Positions 12,401-27,800 of a DNA stretch of 64,000 nucleotides are shown in pieces. Source of the DNA: Trichuris trichiura. Its lineage: Eukaryota > Nematoda > Enoplea > Trichinellida > Trichuridae. Under the pieces are notes generated by a model. The model was not told where the DNA came from and searched no databases. It saw nothing but the letters and a program-made list of their open reading frames with translations. Location: assembly GCA_037903355.1 (NCBI GenBank), contig JBAJFE010000038.1, positions 1,674,001 through 1,738,000 of the forward strand, in the 5' to 3' direction. A program made the translations under genes and the position numbers. The number at the start of each line of letters is the position of its first letter. Position 1 is the stretch's first letter.

Positions 12401-15233
12401 AAAATGCAAAAGGACAATTTTGGCTTACGCGCTACCAGACTAACACTTTGCCAACGGCAAACCCAATTATGTAGAAATCGATCACTTAGGTTCCTCCTCC
12501 TGGTCAACCGAACGAGCTCATTTGGCTGCAAATTTGCCGCCTTTTATGTCTCGCATGAGTCAACCAAACGTACCATCATCGATCGAGATCGACATTTCGT
12601 TCCAGCTTCAAGCAGCTTGCAGTACCAACATGAGATTTTCATGTTTGGTACACTACACCACCGGTTGCTTTTCCGTGTTCTTTTAGAAATATAGTACAGA
12701 ATAAACGATGACTGGTAACTTGACCGGCTAGTATCTTTGGACTTCAGTTGTCTTAATCCTCGAACTTGAATAAACGCCTTGGCCCACTACTAATAATAAG
12801 GGGCGATTGTTGGACTACTTAAAAATGAATATCCTGCAGCGTTATAAGGAAATAGGCTTACTGAAGCTGTAATAGCTGTTATAACAATGTAAGACTAACG
12901 ACCGATGCCAACAGCAACTGGTCGAAACCATACTGGAATGTCACATACCGTTCCACCACATGGCGGATCCTACTACCCTCAAGTGCGTGGGATCATAAGC
13001 AGCTTTTAGTTTTTACGCCGAAGTCGAAAATGTTCGACGCAAAGCAAACTGACTGCACGTGAGGACGATCAGCTCAAAGAAACTGCTTCAAATCAATTGT
13101 TCATAACTCAAAACTTTAAGTCTCCTGGAGATCCAATACAAAATCGTCTGCACTGCGAATGCATGTTTTAAAACTACCTATATGCCATAATGAATTTTGA
13201 TTTAGGGAACGACTTAACATTTTATCAATCTAAGAGATAGAGTTGGTACAAAGAGGAATTTAAGACGCATATAACAAAATAATATTATTAACAATGTCCA
13301 TGCTAAAAAGCCAAAGCCCGCATCTTCCACAGAAAATTCAGTACTAAGCTACTAATTAACCAAGTAGTTCAATGTTAAATTATAGTATTAATAATAGGCA
13401 CCGACGCGGCACATATAAGCATGTGCGCTTGGTTGTACAGGACAAATGGACCACCGCAAATGACAGCGAAGAAAGGTGCCTAGAAAGTCTTGTTCAGTTC
13501 CCTCGATATCTCAAGCGCTGCATTTTGGAATGCACCTTGACGTTGGCAGGAAAAGGTTACGCTTTCAGAACATTAATTCAGTCTTTTATAGGAATTGCGT
13601 TTCAATATTCAAATTCCTATGCGACAAAGCGCAGCTATCGAAACAAAACACTGGACGCCACGATAACCATTTCCATTGAGCAAACAGCTATGCAAGCTTA
13701 AGGTATGTTTCCAAATGGATCTGCTTATAGCTCACGAGCTCAACAATTTTGAAAGCTATTCGTTCAGTCGTCTGATAATCTAAGCAATCACAGTGATACA
13801 TTCCAACCGTAGAAGCACCAACAACAAAGCGATTACTACAATAAAATAGTAATAATTGCACCTAAAATTGATTACAGCGAGCAGCTTTACTTTAACGAAG
13901 ACTCCAACCAATCTTCTTTGATTAGACAACATCAACGAGTTACCATAACCTATACTTAGCATGTAAAAAAACCGCTGCAAGTTTTCGGAAAATTAAACAG
14001 CATTGGATTAGACGGCATATTTTAAACATAAAAACGTTGCTTAGCTGTGTAATGCAAAATAAAAAAGATCATATTTTCCAGCTTTGCAGTTTGGACAGAG
14101 TATAGAACCAGCAAAGAGCGAATGAAAGAAAATTTATACACTATGACACGGTTAACCCGCGCGTGGAAAGCCTGCGAACGAAAAAGTCCAACCTTATATG
14201 ACATTTACCAAAGAGGTCTCGACTATGAAAGCAGAATTCTTTGCAACAGTTGCACAGGTCAACATTTCGCCCTTTCGCTGAAAAATTTATTCTTTGCGTC
14301 ACCTGCAGCTTTTAAACATTAAAACTGATAAAATACGTTACACGCTAGTGCATTATTTCCCGACGAAAATAACAAAATAAAGGCATAGTAAAAATAGAGA
14401 TCGTCTGTTCACCGCAAAGGGGATGCAAGAAATGAGGGGAACAAACAGTTTTAAAAGTGATTCTGGATTGCTCATAAGGTTCTTAACAGTGTAAAGTGGT
14501 GCCGCAAACTATCGAAGCACACGCCAAACACTTCACACATTTCCCTATTCAACCAGGTAGTGGATTTGAGGAGTTCATTGGTCAATTAAACTGGCAATAC
14601 ACGTAACGATCATAAGACTTCAATATTATTCAGCCATCGTGCTTCAGTGCTTAGGAGTCCCTTAATCAATTGACAGCTAGCATAAACAATTAATTTATCC
14701 AGCCATTAATTAGACCATGTCATGCAGCAGTTTCACTGCAAACCGTAAATGAATCGATTTAAACTTGCCTGCAGTAACCTGCCTTTGTAATGGAAGTAAC
14801 GGGACAGAACGGACAGTGGAACACGACATTATCGATTTCGCATAATATCAGCACAAAATATTCCCGTATAGCTCATAGCTGCGCCTACTGTTCTGTTACT
14901 AGAAATGGAGTAAATTTGCTATGCTACGAAACCAAAAACATGCGTAAACACTACAAGAGACAATCAAGAGTGAGAAAATACTAACAGCTGAGACAGTTAC
15001 TAGCGCAATTCCATACAATAAAACATTACTTGCAAAACTTCGATTTGCTCCGTTACGGGTGATTAAAATATTGAGCAGAGAAGCAGCAATGATAGCTCAT
15101 TGAACTTCTCGAAGATCAAACGAACGTTTAATTATAAAATAAATACTTCCACATTCAATAACAAAGTAAGTTAATGAAATGCCTAAGGTTAAAAAGCGAC
15201 CGAAGTTCTTCCGATAAGCAGAAATTTTTCATA
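9471..15233. other. Long intergenic stretch
   Basis: Many overlapping short frames on both strands (longest 109 codons at 13372-13701) show no recognisable domain, and none links through splice sites into a sensible protein. A short (GCA)n tract sits near 11915. No palindromic PLE copy was seen here. Confidence 0.45.
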
Positions 15234-15786
15234 CACGAGGGATGTTCGGAAAGTTCCCAGAAAAACGGTGCAACGTCTAACAGGACGCCAATCGATCGTC
15301 CAATACACGCTTAAACTTATCTCCGTTATCTTCGGACTTGTACCGAGAGGTAGCCTTATTCGACGTTTCGCCAGTGGGGTACAAGCTGCTCCTAAAGTAA
15401 TCGTTTCTCTTTTGATATAGAAGATTTTCGTTTTGAGGTCGGAACTAACATTAAATTTCGTTCCGAGATTGGTTGGCAGCCGAGGGGGATTATTCAACCT
15501 TTGCAACAGGTTCACTGAAGTAGACCACCATCTAAATTGATCGTCAATGGATGACGCGAAACTTTCCGTCTCGACTTGGTGCAATACACACAGCCCCCCG
15601 GATTCTACAAGAGGGGTCTACGGAGACTCAGACACTGTCTGCAGAACTGCCTAGAAGTTACGGAAAGCGGAAGATACATCGCGAAATTACTGCTTAGGAG
15701 GGGAGATATGTTGAGAAATAAGCTTGATATCATTGCAAATAAAATTTTTATTTGATTTTTCCAGGAACTTTTCGAACAACCCTCGT
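15234..15786. mobile_element. Internally deleted mariner-family element
   Basis: Mariner-type terminal inverted repeats begin near 15234 (cgagggatgttcggaaagtt) and end at 15786 (complement of cgagggttgttcg), next to a TA dinucleotide. The interior matches the start and the end of the two longer mariners at 29.3 and 31.3 kb, but the catalytic middle is missing: the sequence jumps near 15545 from the N-terminal helix-turn-helix region to the C-terminal end. No functional transposase remains. Confidence 0.7.
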
Positions 15787-17006
15787 ATGTTCCACAACTG
15801 CATGAAAGTTTATACAGTTTCTACTAAGCGAAATGCAGCTGGTGGGGTTACGTAAAGAAAAGTTAATCTAAATTTCGTTGCCTCAAATATTTCACAATTT
15901 CAATCTTCCTAAATCTCCTATCACACAAATAACGCAACACAATTACGATCGAAAATAATCGACGATGTGCAAGCAAAGCACTGCTAGCACAGATGTTTCC
16001 GTACAAACGTGCAACAAAACAAAGCAATGCACAAATTAACATAATAAGTTTATTGTAGGTAGCAAATATGGTCATTTGAATTAGGGAGAAAGAAACAGGA
16101 TGACCACCTTATTTTAAAAGAAAACATGAAGGAAAAAGAAAGCACGGGATCTATGGCATTACTAACGGGCACCATCGTCAATGTGAGGGGAAGAGCGCCT
16201 CTTATCTCGTACTAATGGAAAACTACATGCGCTTTAGGACATCTTTATTTCAAATATGGTCGTTTGAAATGTGCCCTTCCGTACTTAAAGCATGAGCATA
16301 CGACCCATATCCAACTTAGCATGCACGACTAACCATGGAAGAACAGCCGGACTTTCGTGCAAAAAGATCCTTGAAATTTTATGCGTTTCTCCGGACAAGG
16401 CTAAATAATGACAGATTGCAGATGTTAGTTAATCTAGTCGACACTTAAGACAGAAAATGTTTGCACTAATGAGAATCGCCATAGGTGAAACCAACACGGT
16501 ATTGTAATACAGAGTCACTCAATATTTAAATGCAACCTGGAATCCACTAATTGATGAAAAGAACTCACTGATCATAATAGTGCGTCCTCTGAGACTAATA
16601 GAAGGCCTCAAACAAGCCCAAGAAAATAACCACCAACGATTCTTAGCAGTCTAGAACAAATGCACATGATAAAACTGGAGTTTAAGAATCGTTAGCATTA
16701 TAAAGCTCAGCCTGCAAAAAATCACTTGCTTTAAATCCTGTCATTGGCGGAAATACTTGTTATCCAGCTAAAGCGATTCTGAGCCACTAAGTAAAGACTT
16801 TATTGGAACAGCATTTTAATGCAGAAGTTTAAATGAATTCACTAATCTGCTTTCTTATTTCCAGTGGAACAGTGTTAAAGCACATGATCAAACAACCTCT
16901 TGTCCCGACTGCTCCTCAGATATTAAGAAAAAAAGTCTATTTGTTCGACATAACGGAAGCATCTGCAACGCGAAGTAGTGCCAAGTCGACTCCACAGAAA
17001 TGATAT
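15787..17006. other. Intergenic, nothing recognised
   Basis: Only short open frames are present, without recognisable product or repeat. Confidence 0.45.
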
Positions 17007-18075
17007 TATACACCTATATTGATTTATTTTTTCTTTCTTTCTTCCTCGCTTACGGATGCGTTCTTCACAGTAAAAATTTTACGCTTTAGCAACCCGTTCG
17101 TTAAATTAACGTTTATTCCAAAATGTCAAATCGCAGAGCTTTCGGGTCTCATTTGGGCCCGAAAGCTGCGCTACGCATGCCGCCCGTCGGGTAGGTCTTT
17201 ATGTTAGCAAGCTGCTCCATCCGACCGACCTTGGCGGAGACCGCAGCCGTCAGCTCTGCCTAGAGCCGCCGGACCTTGGTCCCACCTAGTCAGTGAGTCG
17301 GCGCGGTGAGCAGCCAACCGACCTTCCACGAGGGAGACAACACTAACAAAGAGCAACAACGAGCCAGCAAACGATATACACCCGTCTACTTTAAACAAAC
17401 AGGTTTTAAACTGTCTTCTTTCCCGTGTCTTTACCTTCATTCTTCCAAGCCTTTCGTTGTCCTCCTTGTGGTCCGTCCCCACAAAGACATATTGATTTAA
17501 TTTTTCTTTTTTCTTTCTTCATCGCTAACGGGTGCGTTATTCACAGTGACAATTTTGCGGTTTAGCAATCTGTTCGTTAAATTAATGTTTATTCCAAAAC
17601 GTTAAATCGCGGAGGTTAGTTAGCGAGGAAAAAAGGAAAAATTAAATCAATACGTCTTTGCGGGGACGGGCCACAAGGAGGACAACGAAAGGCTTAGAAA
17701 AAAGAAGGTAAAGACACGAGAAAGAAGAGTTTAAAACCTGTCTGTTTAAAACAGACGGGTATATATCGTTTGTTGGCTCGTTGTTAGTGTTGCCGCCGTC
17801 GTGGAAGGTCAGCTGGGTGCTCGCTGCAAAGTCTGACTGACTAGGTGGGACCAAGGCCCGATGGCTCAAGACAGAGCTGACGGTTGAGGTCTCTCCCAAA
17901 GTCGGTCACACGGAGCAGCTTGCTAACATGATGACCGACCCGACGGGCGGCACACATAGCACTGATGACGGGCCCAAGTGAGGTCCGAAAGCTTCGCAAA
18001 TTAACGTATTGGAATAAACGTTAATTTAACGAACGGGTTGCTAAACCGCAAAATTGTCACTGTATATACCTATAT
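17007..18075. mobile_element. PLE derivative with tandem plus inverted pseudo-LTRs
   Basis: Target-site copies tatacacctatat (17007-17019) and tatatacctatat (18063-18075) differ at one base. From 17020 a unit of about 467 bp begins (pyrimidine-rich start, then cgttcgttaaattaacg). A partial second copy starts in the same orientation near 17487 and stops near 17615. An inverted copy fills about 17620-18062. The arrangement of one full LTR, one partial direct LTR and one inverted LTR, without an ORF, is a recognised PLE architecture. Open frames inside are mirror-image translations of the LTR, not genes. Confidence 0.7.
17962..17990 (+). ncRNA. Hammerhead-like ribozyme core
   Basis: CTGATGA at 17962-17968, a hairpin GGGCC/GGTCC with one G-U pair, then GAAA at 17987-17990. 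The matching place in the left arm (about 17134-17170) has lost the CTGATGA half. Confidence 0.5.
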
Positions 18076-18790
18076 CACCTTATTCTTGAAGAAAATGATT
18101 CATTTCGTTTGAAAAAGAAATACTAGCCAGTATTGCAATTTTACTTAACGGGTAAAACTTAACTGTAGTGCTTCCATTTCCACGTTAATTAACTCATACC
18201 CTTACGTAACAAAATTACTACGTCGTAATGTCGCAAACTGTTAATTATCAGCTTATTGGCGGTTTTGGGATTTAGGATGAATGACTTGCCGTATGAGAAC
18301 GCGCGCGAAGTTCAAGCACTTAACCTTACTAACTTCCGTTTATTTAAATGCAAACGCAGCATAACAAGTAAAAAAACTTGACAACAGATACAGCGTGACT
18401 TCTCTTAACTGGCTCATCTTCGCGCCAGGTCAAACTAGCACATCACCATGTTAAAACTGTTAGGCTGGAAAAATTGTACACATTATTTTTTAAACTTCGT
18501 TTCGCCAAATTGTCGGCAATAGTTTTTGTTTACTTTATTAAGTATTTTTCTACTGCACTTTCTGCTCTGAAATAGCGTAGCAACGTTTCATTGAGATGCA
18601 TCTACCGCAACGCTAATAGTACATCAGAGCGATCGCAGGTTCATTTTACCTTATTAACGCAAATGTAACAACAATACGAATCTACTGCGGAAAGAACCAT
18701 TCCAATCCTCAGGGTTTAAACCCTAATTAGTAATCTACTCTTTTATGGGCACGATGCAAAATTTACTCTTGTCCTTCTGAGCCTGCGGGT
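18076..18790. other. Intergenic region downstream of the proteasome gene
   Basis: This is 3' flanking sequence of the minus-strand proteasome gene. No other exon or repeat was seen. Confidence 0.5.
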
Positions 18791-21725
<2,935 letters not shown>

Positions 21726-21896
21726 TTTGCCAACAACTCCCACCGTCTAATTATGAGCACCTCAATGCACCCAAAGAAACTTTGTGCCGACTACAGTAAA
21801 CTTCACTTGTGAGTCACATAACAATTGGATAGTACACTTATGATGCAATTCTGCTATCTATTCTTGGAAATCTGACGTGATTTGGGATTGAAGAGA
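21726..21896. promoter_or_regulatory. Shared divergent 5' region of PSMA1 and valyl-tRNA synthetase
   Basis: Only 171 bp separate the two start codons, which point away from each other, so both promoters and 5' UTRs must fit here. No canonical TATA box stands out. Co-regulation of two housekeeping genes is an inference from the spacing. Confidence 0.5.
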
Positions 21897-24800
21897 ATGT
21901 CGGAAGTATCTGACTCTACAGGGTTAGCTTTGCAAGACGATTGCCAACAGGCCCGTCTCATGGCAAAAAAAGAAAAAGAGAAGGCAAAAGAAGCGAAGAG
22001 AATGGCAAAACTGGAAAAATTTCAACAAAAGCAGCAGGCAATGACACAGAAAACAAATGCTGCTACGGACAAGGTAGTCGTAGCTGTGATTTGTTAAAAC
22101 CGTTTAAGTAGATCCTCTATGCTTAGTAGCAGTCTGGTTTCATTTCTTCCTTAGTAGTTCAAGTACTACGGATTATTAAAAATAAAAATTCCGCGTAAAA
22201 GTCGCAGTTTGTACTTTATCCTGTTGATTTGGCTTTTGTCTTGAATCTATTGCTATTTAAGACCGCGCAGTTACAATTTATGGTTAACTTTGCTTTTGTA
22301 GAAGAAACAGAAAGAAAAATCTGAACGACAAGTAATTACGTATGACATTCCGACAGAACAAGGAGCAAAGAAAGGTTCTATCGTTTAATCATGTTTTTTT
22401 AAACATTTACCGTTTTCTAGATGTCAAAGCTCCTCTACCCTCTGCGTATAGTCCACGTTACGTGGAAGCCTGTTGGTATGCGTGGTGGGAAAAGTGCGGT
22501 TTCTTTAAGCCTGAATACGGTGTAAGTGTACAGATGTTCTGTCTCTGCCGCTTTACAGTGCATATAGGTTTCCTTGCCTTTGATGAGTTGAAGAAAGGAC
22601 TTTTCTAAAAGTTTACTATTGCTTAGAGGACAGAATTACAATTCAAGTAAATTGAACAGTAGTTCAGGTGTTGAAAACTGGATGCTTCTTAACGGGTCTG
22701 TGGGTCTTCATCATGGAGTTTTTTTATTACCGCTTTGTCTTGCACGTTCATAATATCTGAAATAAATAATTGGTTATTTCGGAAATTATTAACGGACAAG
22801 ACAAAGCCGTAACAAAGAAGCTCCATCATGAAGTAGTTCAGGTGCTCGCTTAAGTCAGATTAACGCTGTTTAATAGGCGCTCGCGTAAGTTATTTTGATG
22901 TACGCTTAGTCTGCCTTTGAAAGTATCCCGAACCGTAAAACGCGACATTTGCTCGGTTTTAAAACCGTCGAACGGGCGATAACAAGCTGTCAGTTTAATT
23001 CCATTCCATTGTTACTGTTCCAAACAAAGCATAAAATTTTTATAGTACGGCAACCGTATTATTTCTTGAAGATAGTACACGCAAGCGCGAGAGTAGCACC
23101 CATAAGGCGGGCTCCGAAAAGTTTCTTTTCTTGCTTGTCCTAGTTGTTTGATACCACGAGTTGTCTGAATACTTTTTATATGACAGACTTGAGGTAAGCG
23201 CAATCACTTCAACTAGTAGTTTTCTTTATAAAACTGTACCCTGCACACATTACCGTGCGCATGAACTTTGTAAGCTCCTGCTATGGTATATGCAGTATTC
23301 AGTTGGAGGACCGCAAGTTTCAGGCATGCAGTAAGGCTCAGGTTTGCGTAATGCACTTCGGTCAACTAGAGGTAATGAAATTGATGGATTCAAACGCAAT
23401 AGCTTTCATGAGACTTTCCAATAGAAGATGTTTTGGATATTCTAATGTTGTTGTTTTGCTAGTTGGCCATTGTGGTCTTAAAAAGTGTTGTAACCACATT
23501 TTCTCAGTGTTAAGAAGGATCAGCGAGTGCGCCTGCCGCTTGGTTCATTCTTATGCCTGCAGATGGCAGTTTCCTAATGAAGACCCATTAATTGACTTTC
23601 ACTTCACTGCGTATTGTTATTTCCACGTTTATGAATTATTTTTATTGTTTAGCTTAAAAGTCCGGTTGAATTTTCGTCAAATGAAAAGTTTGTTATTGTT
23701 ATCCCACCACCAAATGTCACAGGCACCCTGCATCTGGGGCACGCACTTGCTAATTCCATCGAAGATTGTCTTACCCGTTGGTAAGGATGATTTTCACCAT
23801 CTGCAGCATAGTGTAGCATTTTATGGTAACTAATTCAGGCACCGAATGAAAGGCCATATAACACTTTGGAATCCTGGCTGTGATCATGCAGGAATTGCAA
23901 CGCAAGTGGTTGTTGAAAAGAAGCTTTGGCGTCAGATGAAGAAGACAAGACACGATCTAGGCCGGGAGGCCTTCTTAAAGGAGGTGTGGAAATGGAAAAA
24001 CGAGTAAGACTCTTGAATCCTGCTTCGTGCTTTGCATAGATTTTTCGCTTCAGGAAAGGACATTACATTTACGACCAATTGAAAGCGTTGGGCTCTTCTT
24101 TGGACTGGGATCGCGCTTGCTTTACGATGGATGAGGTAATAGAGCCAGCGTTGTTCCAAAAAAATACTTCAGTGCTTAGAAAATGTGCCGGGCAGTGACA
24201 GAAGCATTTGTGCGAATGCATGAAGATGGAACAATTTACAGAAGCGTTCGTTTAGTAAATTGGTCATGCTCTCTGCGATCGGCCATCTCGGACATTGAGG
24301 TTATCTTTTGCTAGTCTCAAGGGTAGGAAATATGATTAACTTCAGGTTGATAAGTTGGAGTTGACCGGTCGTACCTTCTTGAGCGTTCCAGGTTACAAAG
24401 ATAAGGTTGAATTTGGCGTTCTAGTCTCCTTCGCTTATCCCATCGATAGCGCAGGTATTAATATTATAAATTTAACACCGATTCATTAGCCTCACGTGTT
24501 TCTTTGTAATGCAGACGAGAGAATTGTAGTTGCAACCACTCGGGTAGAAACCATGCTAGGAGATACTGCTGTTGCTGTACATCCCGATGATCCAAGGTAC
24601 AGACATCTTCACAACAAATGGTGTGTCCATCCTTTCTTGGGTCGAAAGATACCAATTGTAACTGATCCATTTGTCGATATGTCTTTTGGAACAGGTACTG
24701 CAAATGCAGTTGAGTTCCTCCTGCGTAAGCATGTTAATTTTAAAGGCGCTGTGAAAATTACACCAGCTCATGATCAGAATGACTATGACGTAGGCAGAAG

Positions 24801-27800
24801 ACATAATTTGCCCTTGGTTACATGTTTTACGGACGATGGGTTGATGACCGCTGATTGCGGTCCTTTCGCTGGAATGAAGCGTTTCGATGCTCGTAGAGAA
24901 GTGACAGAAGCTCTTAAGCGCAAAGGTCTTTTTGTCGAAGTTGTTGAGAATCCAATGGTAGTTCCAATATGCAGGCAATATTCTGATTTTGTGTACGTCG
25001 TTAGTTTTCCAACTGATTTTTTATGCAGTCGCTCTCGAGATGTAGTGGAACCTTTGCTGAAAGCTCAGTGGTATGTCAAGTGCGACGAAATGGCTCGAAA
25101 GGCAGTTGACGCAGTCAACGATGGTAGATTACGTATTCTTCCGGAATTTCATGTGAAAACGTGGCGCAGTTGGATGGAGAATATTCGGTTCATTGTTATG
25201 CGTAATTGTATAACTTTTCGTAAATTTTTGCTTCAGTGATTGGTGCATCTCTCGGCAACTTTGGTGGGGTCACCGGATTCCAGCATACTTCGTTACTGTT
25301 GCAGGCTGCCCCAAAGGAGATGTATAGTTGTTTTTTAACTTAAGTGAGCTTCTATTTCAATATATTTTCTCAGGATGTGGACGACAAGTTCTGGGTATCT
25401 GGACGGACTGAGGAAGAAGCTTTACAAAAGGCGTCCATACGATTCAACGTTCCCAAGGAAAATATTTCTTTGCGACAAGGTTGCAGTATTTTTGTTGGCA
25501 TCCATTGTTGGCGAACATTTATTGCTGTACAGATGAAGACGTCTTGGACACGTGGTTCTCTTCTGGGCTGTTTCCATTTTCGATTTTCGGATGGCCCGAA
25601 CAGGTTACGCCTAAATGGTGTGACTCGAACTTAAGATCATTGTTTGTTTATCTCCTCAGACTAATGATCTAAAGAATTTCTTCCCGGGCACCCTGTTAGA
25701 GACTGGTTATGATATACTATTTTTCTGGGTAGCTCGAATGGTGTTTCTTGCGCAGAAATTGACCGACAAGTTACCCTTTACTACTGTCTATTTGCATTCC
25801 ATTGTGCGTGACGCGCATGGTAGGAAGATGAGCAAATCATTAGGAAATGTTATCGACCCCTTGGATGTAATCCACGGTATATCTTTGTCTGTACGCTGAG
25901 GCGATTGGCTGAGTCTGGTAGAATCATCTGCTGTTCGTTCTTAGGCATTGCATAAGCAGTTGGAATCAGGTAACCTGGGTGCAGCTGAAATCGCTCGAGC
26001 TAAGGAGGGTCAAAGGCGAGACTATCCAGACGGAATTCCAGAATGTGGCACTGATGCTCTTCGTTTTGCCCTTTGCGCTTATACGGGACAGAGTAAGGAT
26101 TCTGAAACTTATCTAGTAGTCCAATTATCGATTCGCCCGTGTTTGAGGTAGAGACATTAACCTAGACGTACTGCGCGTGCAGGGTTACCGATTTTTCTGT
26201 AATAAAATCTGGAACGCTTGTCGTTTTACCCTTATGACATTGGGAGAAGAATTCAAGGTGGAGAAAGTATTCAAGGTGCGTTATTTCCTAGTCAGTTTTC
26301 CTGTCGCCAAAATTCAAAACTTTTTCATCAGCTGTCTGGCTTTGAAACGATGGTTGATCAGTGGATACTTAGTCGTTTGTCAACCGCCGTCCATCTTTGC
26401 AATGAGGGCTTTCAAACTTATGAGTTCAGCAAAGTCACAAGTGCTTGTCACAGCTTCTGGTTGTATGAGCTTTGTGATGTTTACTTGGTAATAAGCAGGT
26501 TGTATCTCGTTAAACTGTCGGCTTTCACCTAAGTTGCTTTAGGAATGCATAAAGCCAATTATGCTTTCCGGCAGTGAACACACTCGCAGGGCATGTCAGC
26601 TTGTTCTCTGTTTCTGCGTTGACGCAGCCCTTAGGCTTCTATCTCCATTTATGCCCTTCATAACAGAAGAGCTTTGGCAAAGATTGCCCCGTTCGTCAGG
26701 AAAGCAACCAGACAGCATTTGTGTTGCTGCTTACCCTGATGAATTCGAGGTAATTTGAATAGGTTGCGGTTACTTGTGTGCTTATTTTTTCTTTTTAAGT
26801 TCCCCTGGAAGAATGAAGCACTGGACGAAAATATGAGCTTCTTACTTAGCATTGTGAAATGCGTTCGCAGTCTGCGGACCGACTATGATTTAACAACGAA
26901 AACTAAAACGAAGCGTGCGTCGCTACTCTTTCTACTTTCGTTTGCTTGAACCCTTCTTTTTTTGCAGTGTTTTTGTCAATTCGAGACGCGGATGATGTCG
27001 AATTTTTATCAAAATGCGCTGATATCATTAGCATCCTTTCCAATTGCAGTTCCGTAGATATCAATGCTGATGTGCCTCCAACTGGCTGCGCTACGTTTCC
27101 CTTATCCAGTAGATGCATCATTCATCTTCTTTTAGAGGTGAGATTTGGCTTATTTACCTTTGACTACGTCTTCTACGCTAATGCTTAGGTTAACATTTTT
27201 TTGAAAGCTCGTGTGAATTTTACATGCGCTTTAAGAGCACATCCCTTTAATATGTTAATATGACTGCATTTTTAAAAAATTTTAAAGTTATGTTTATTAA
27301 TGTTAATAGAGCTACGCATTTGCTGAAAACTCGAGTTCTACTTGTAGTAATAGGTTATGGAAACTTAGGACGAGCAGTTTTGTTTTATAAACTTTGGTTT
27401 TATTGATGGTAGCGAATAACCCCATAATTGATGATTAATGCAAGAATACGCGGTCTTTTGTAAGAGTGATTTGAGTGAAATGTTACTAAAAGTAATTTTG
27501 ACAACGTAACTTCTTGGTACGCGACTGTAGGTTTCCTTGATTAATCTGTTTCTTTTTACGGAGTATGTCCCGTTAAGGACACGATAAGCTTTAATCTTCG
27601 ATGCTTTTGCACCGCGCGTGACCCATCCTCAGCGGTACTAAAAGTAACGGGCCTAGTAGAAGTAAATATTACTACTGCTAGGCCTGTTACTTTTAGTACC
27701 GATGAGGACGAGTCACACGCTCCCCGAAAGCTTCGGAGATTAAAAGTTTATTGTACCCTTGACGGGACAAATTCCGTAAAAAAAACAGACTACTAAGTAA

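Noticed and set aside
17204..17899. Open frames of 85-92 codons on both strands
   Set aside because: They lie in direct and inverted PLE LTR copies and encode mirror-related peptides; not genes.
23255..23833. A 192-codon plus-strand frame
   Set aside because: It reads through VARS intron 3, exon 4 in the wrong frame, and the start of intron 4; the exon 4 product is in another frame.
24464..24978. Minus-strand frames of 79 and 140 codons
   Set aside because: They are antisense shadows of VARS exons 9 and 10.
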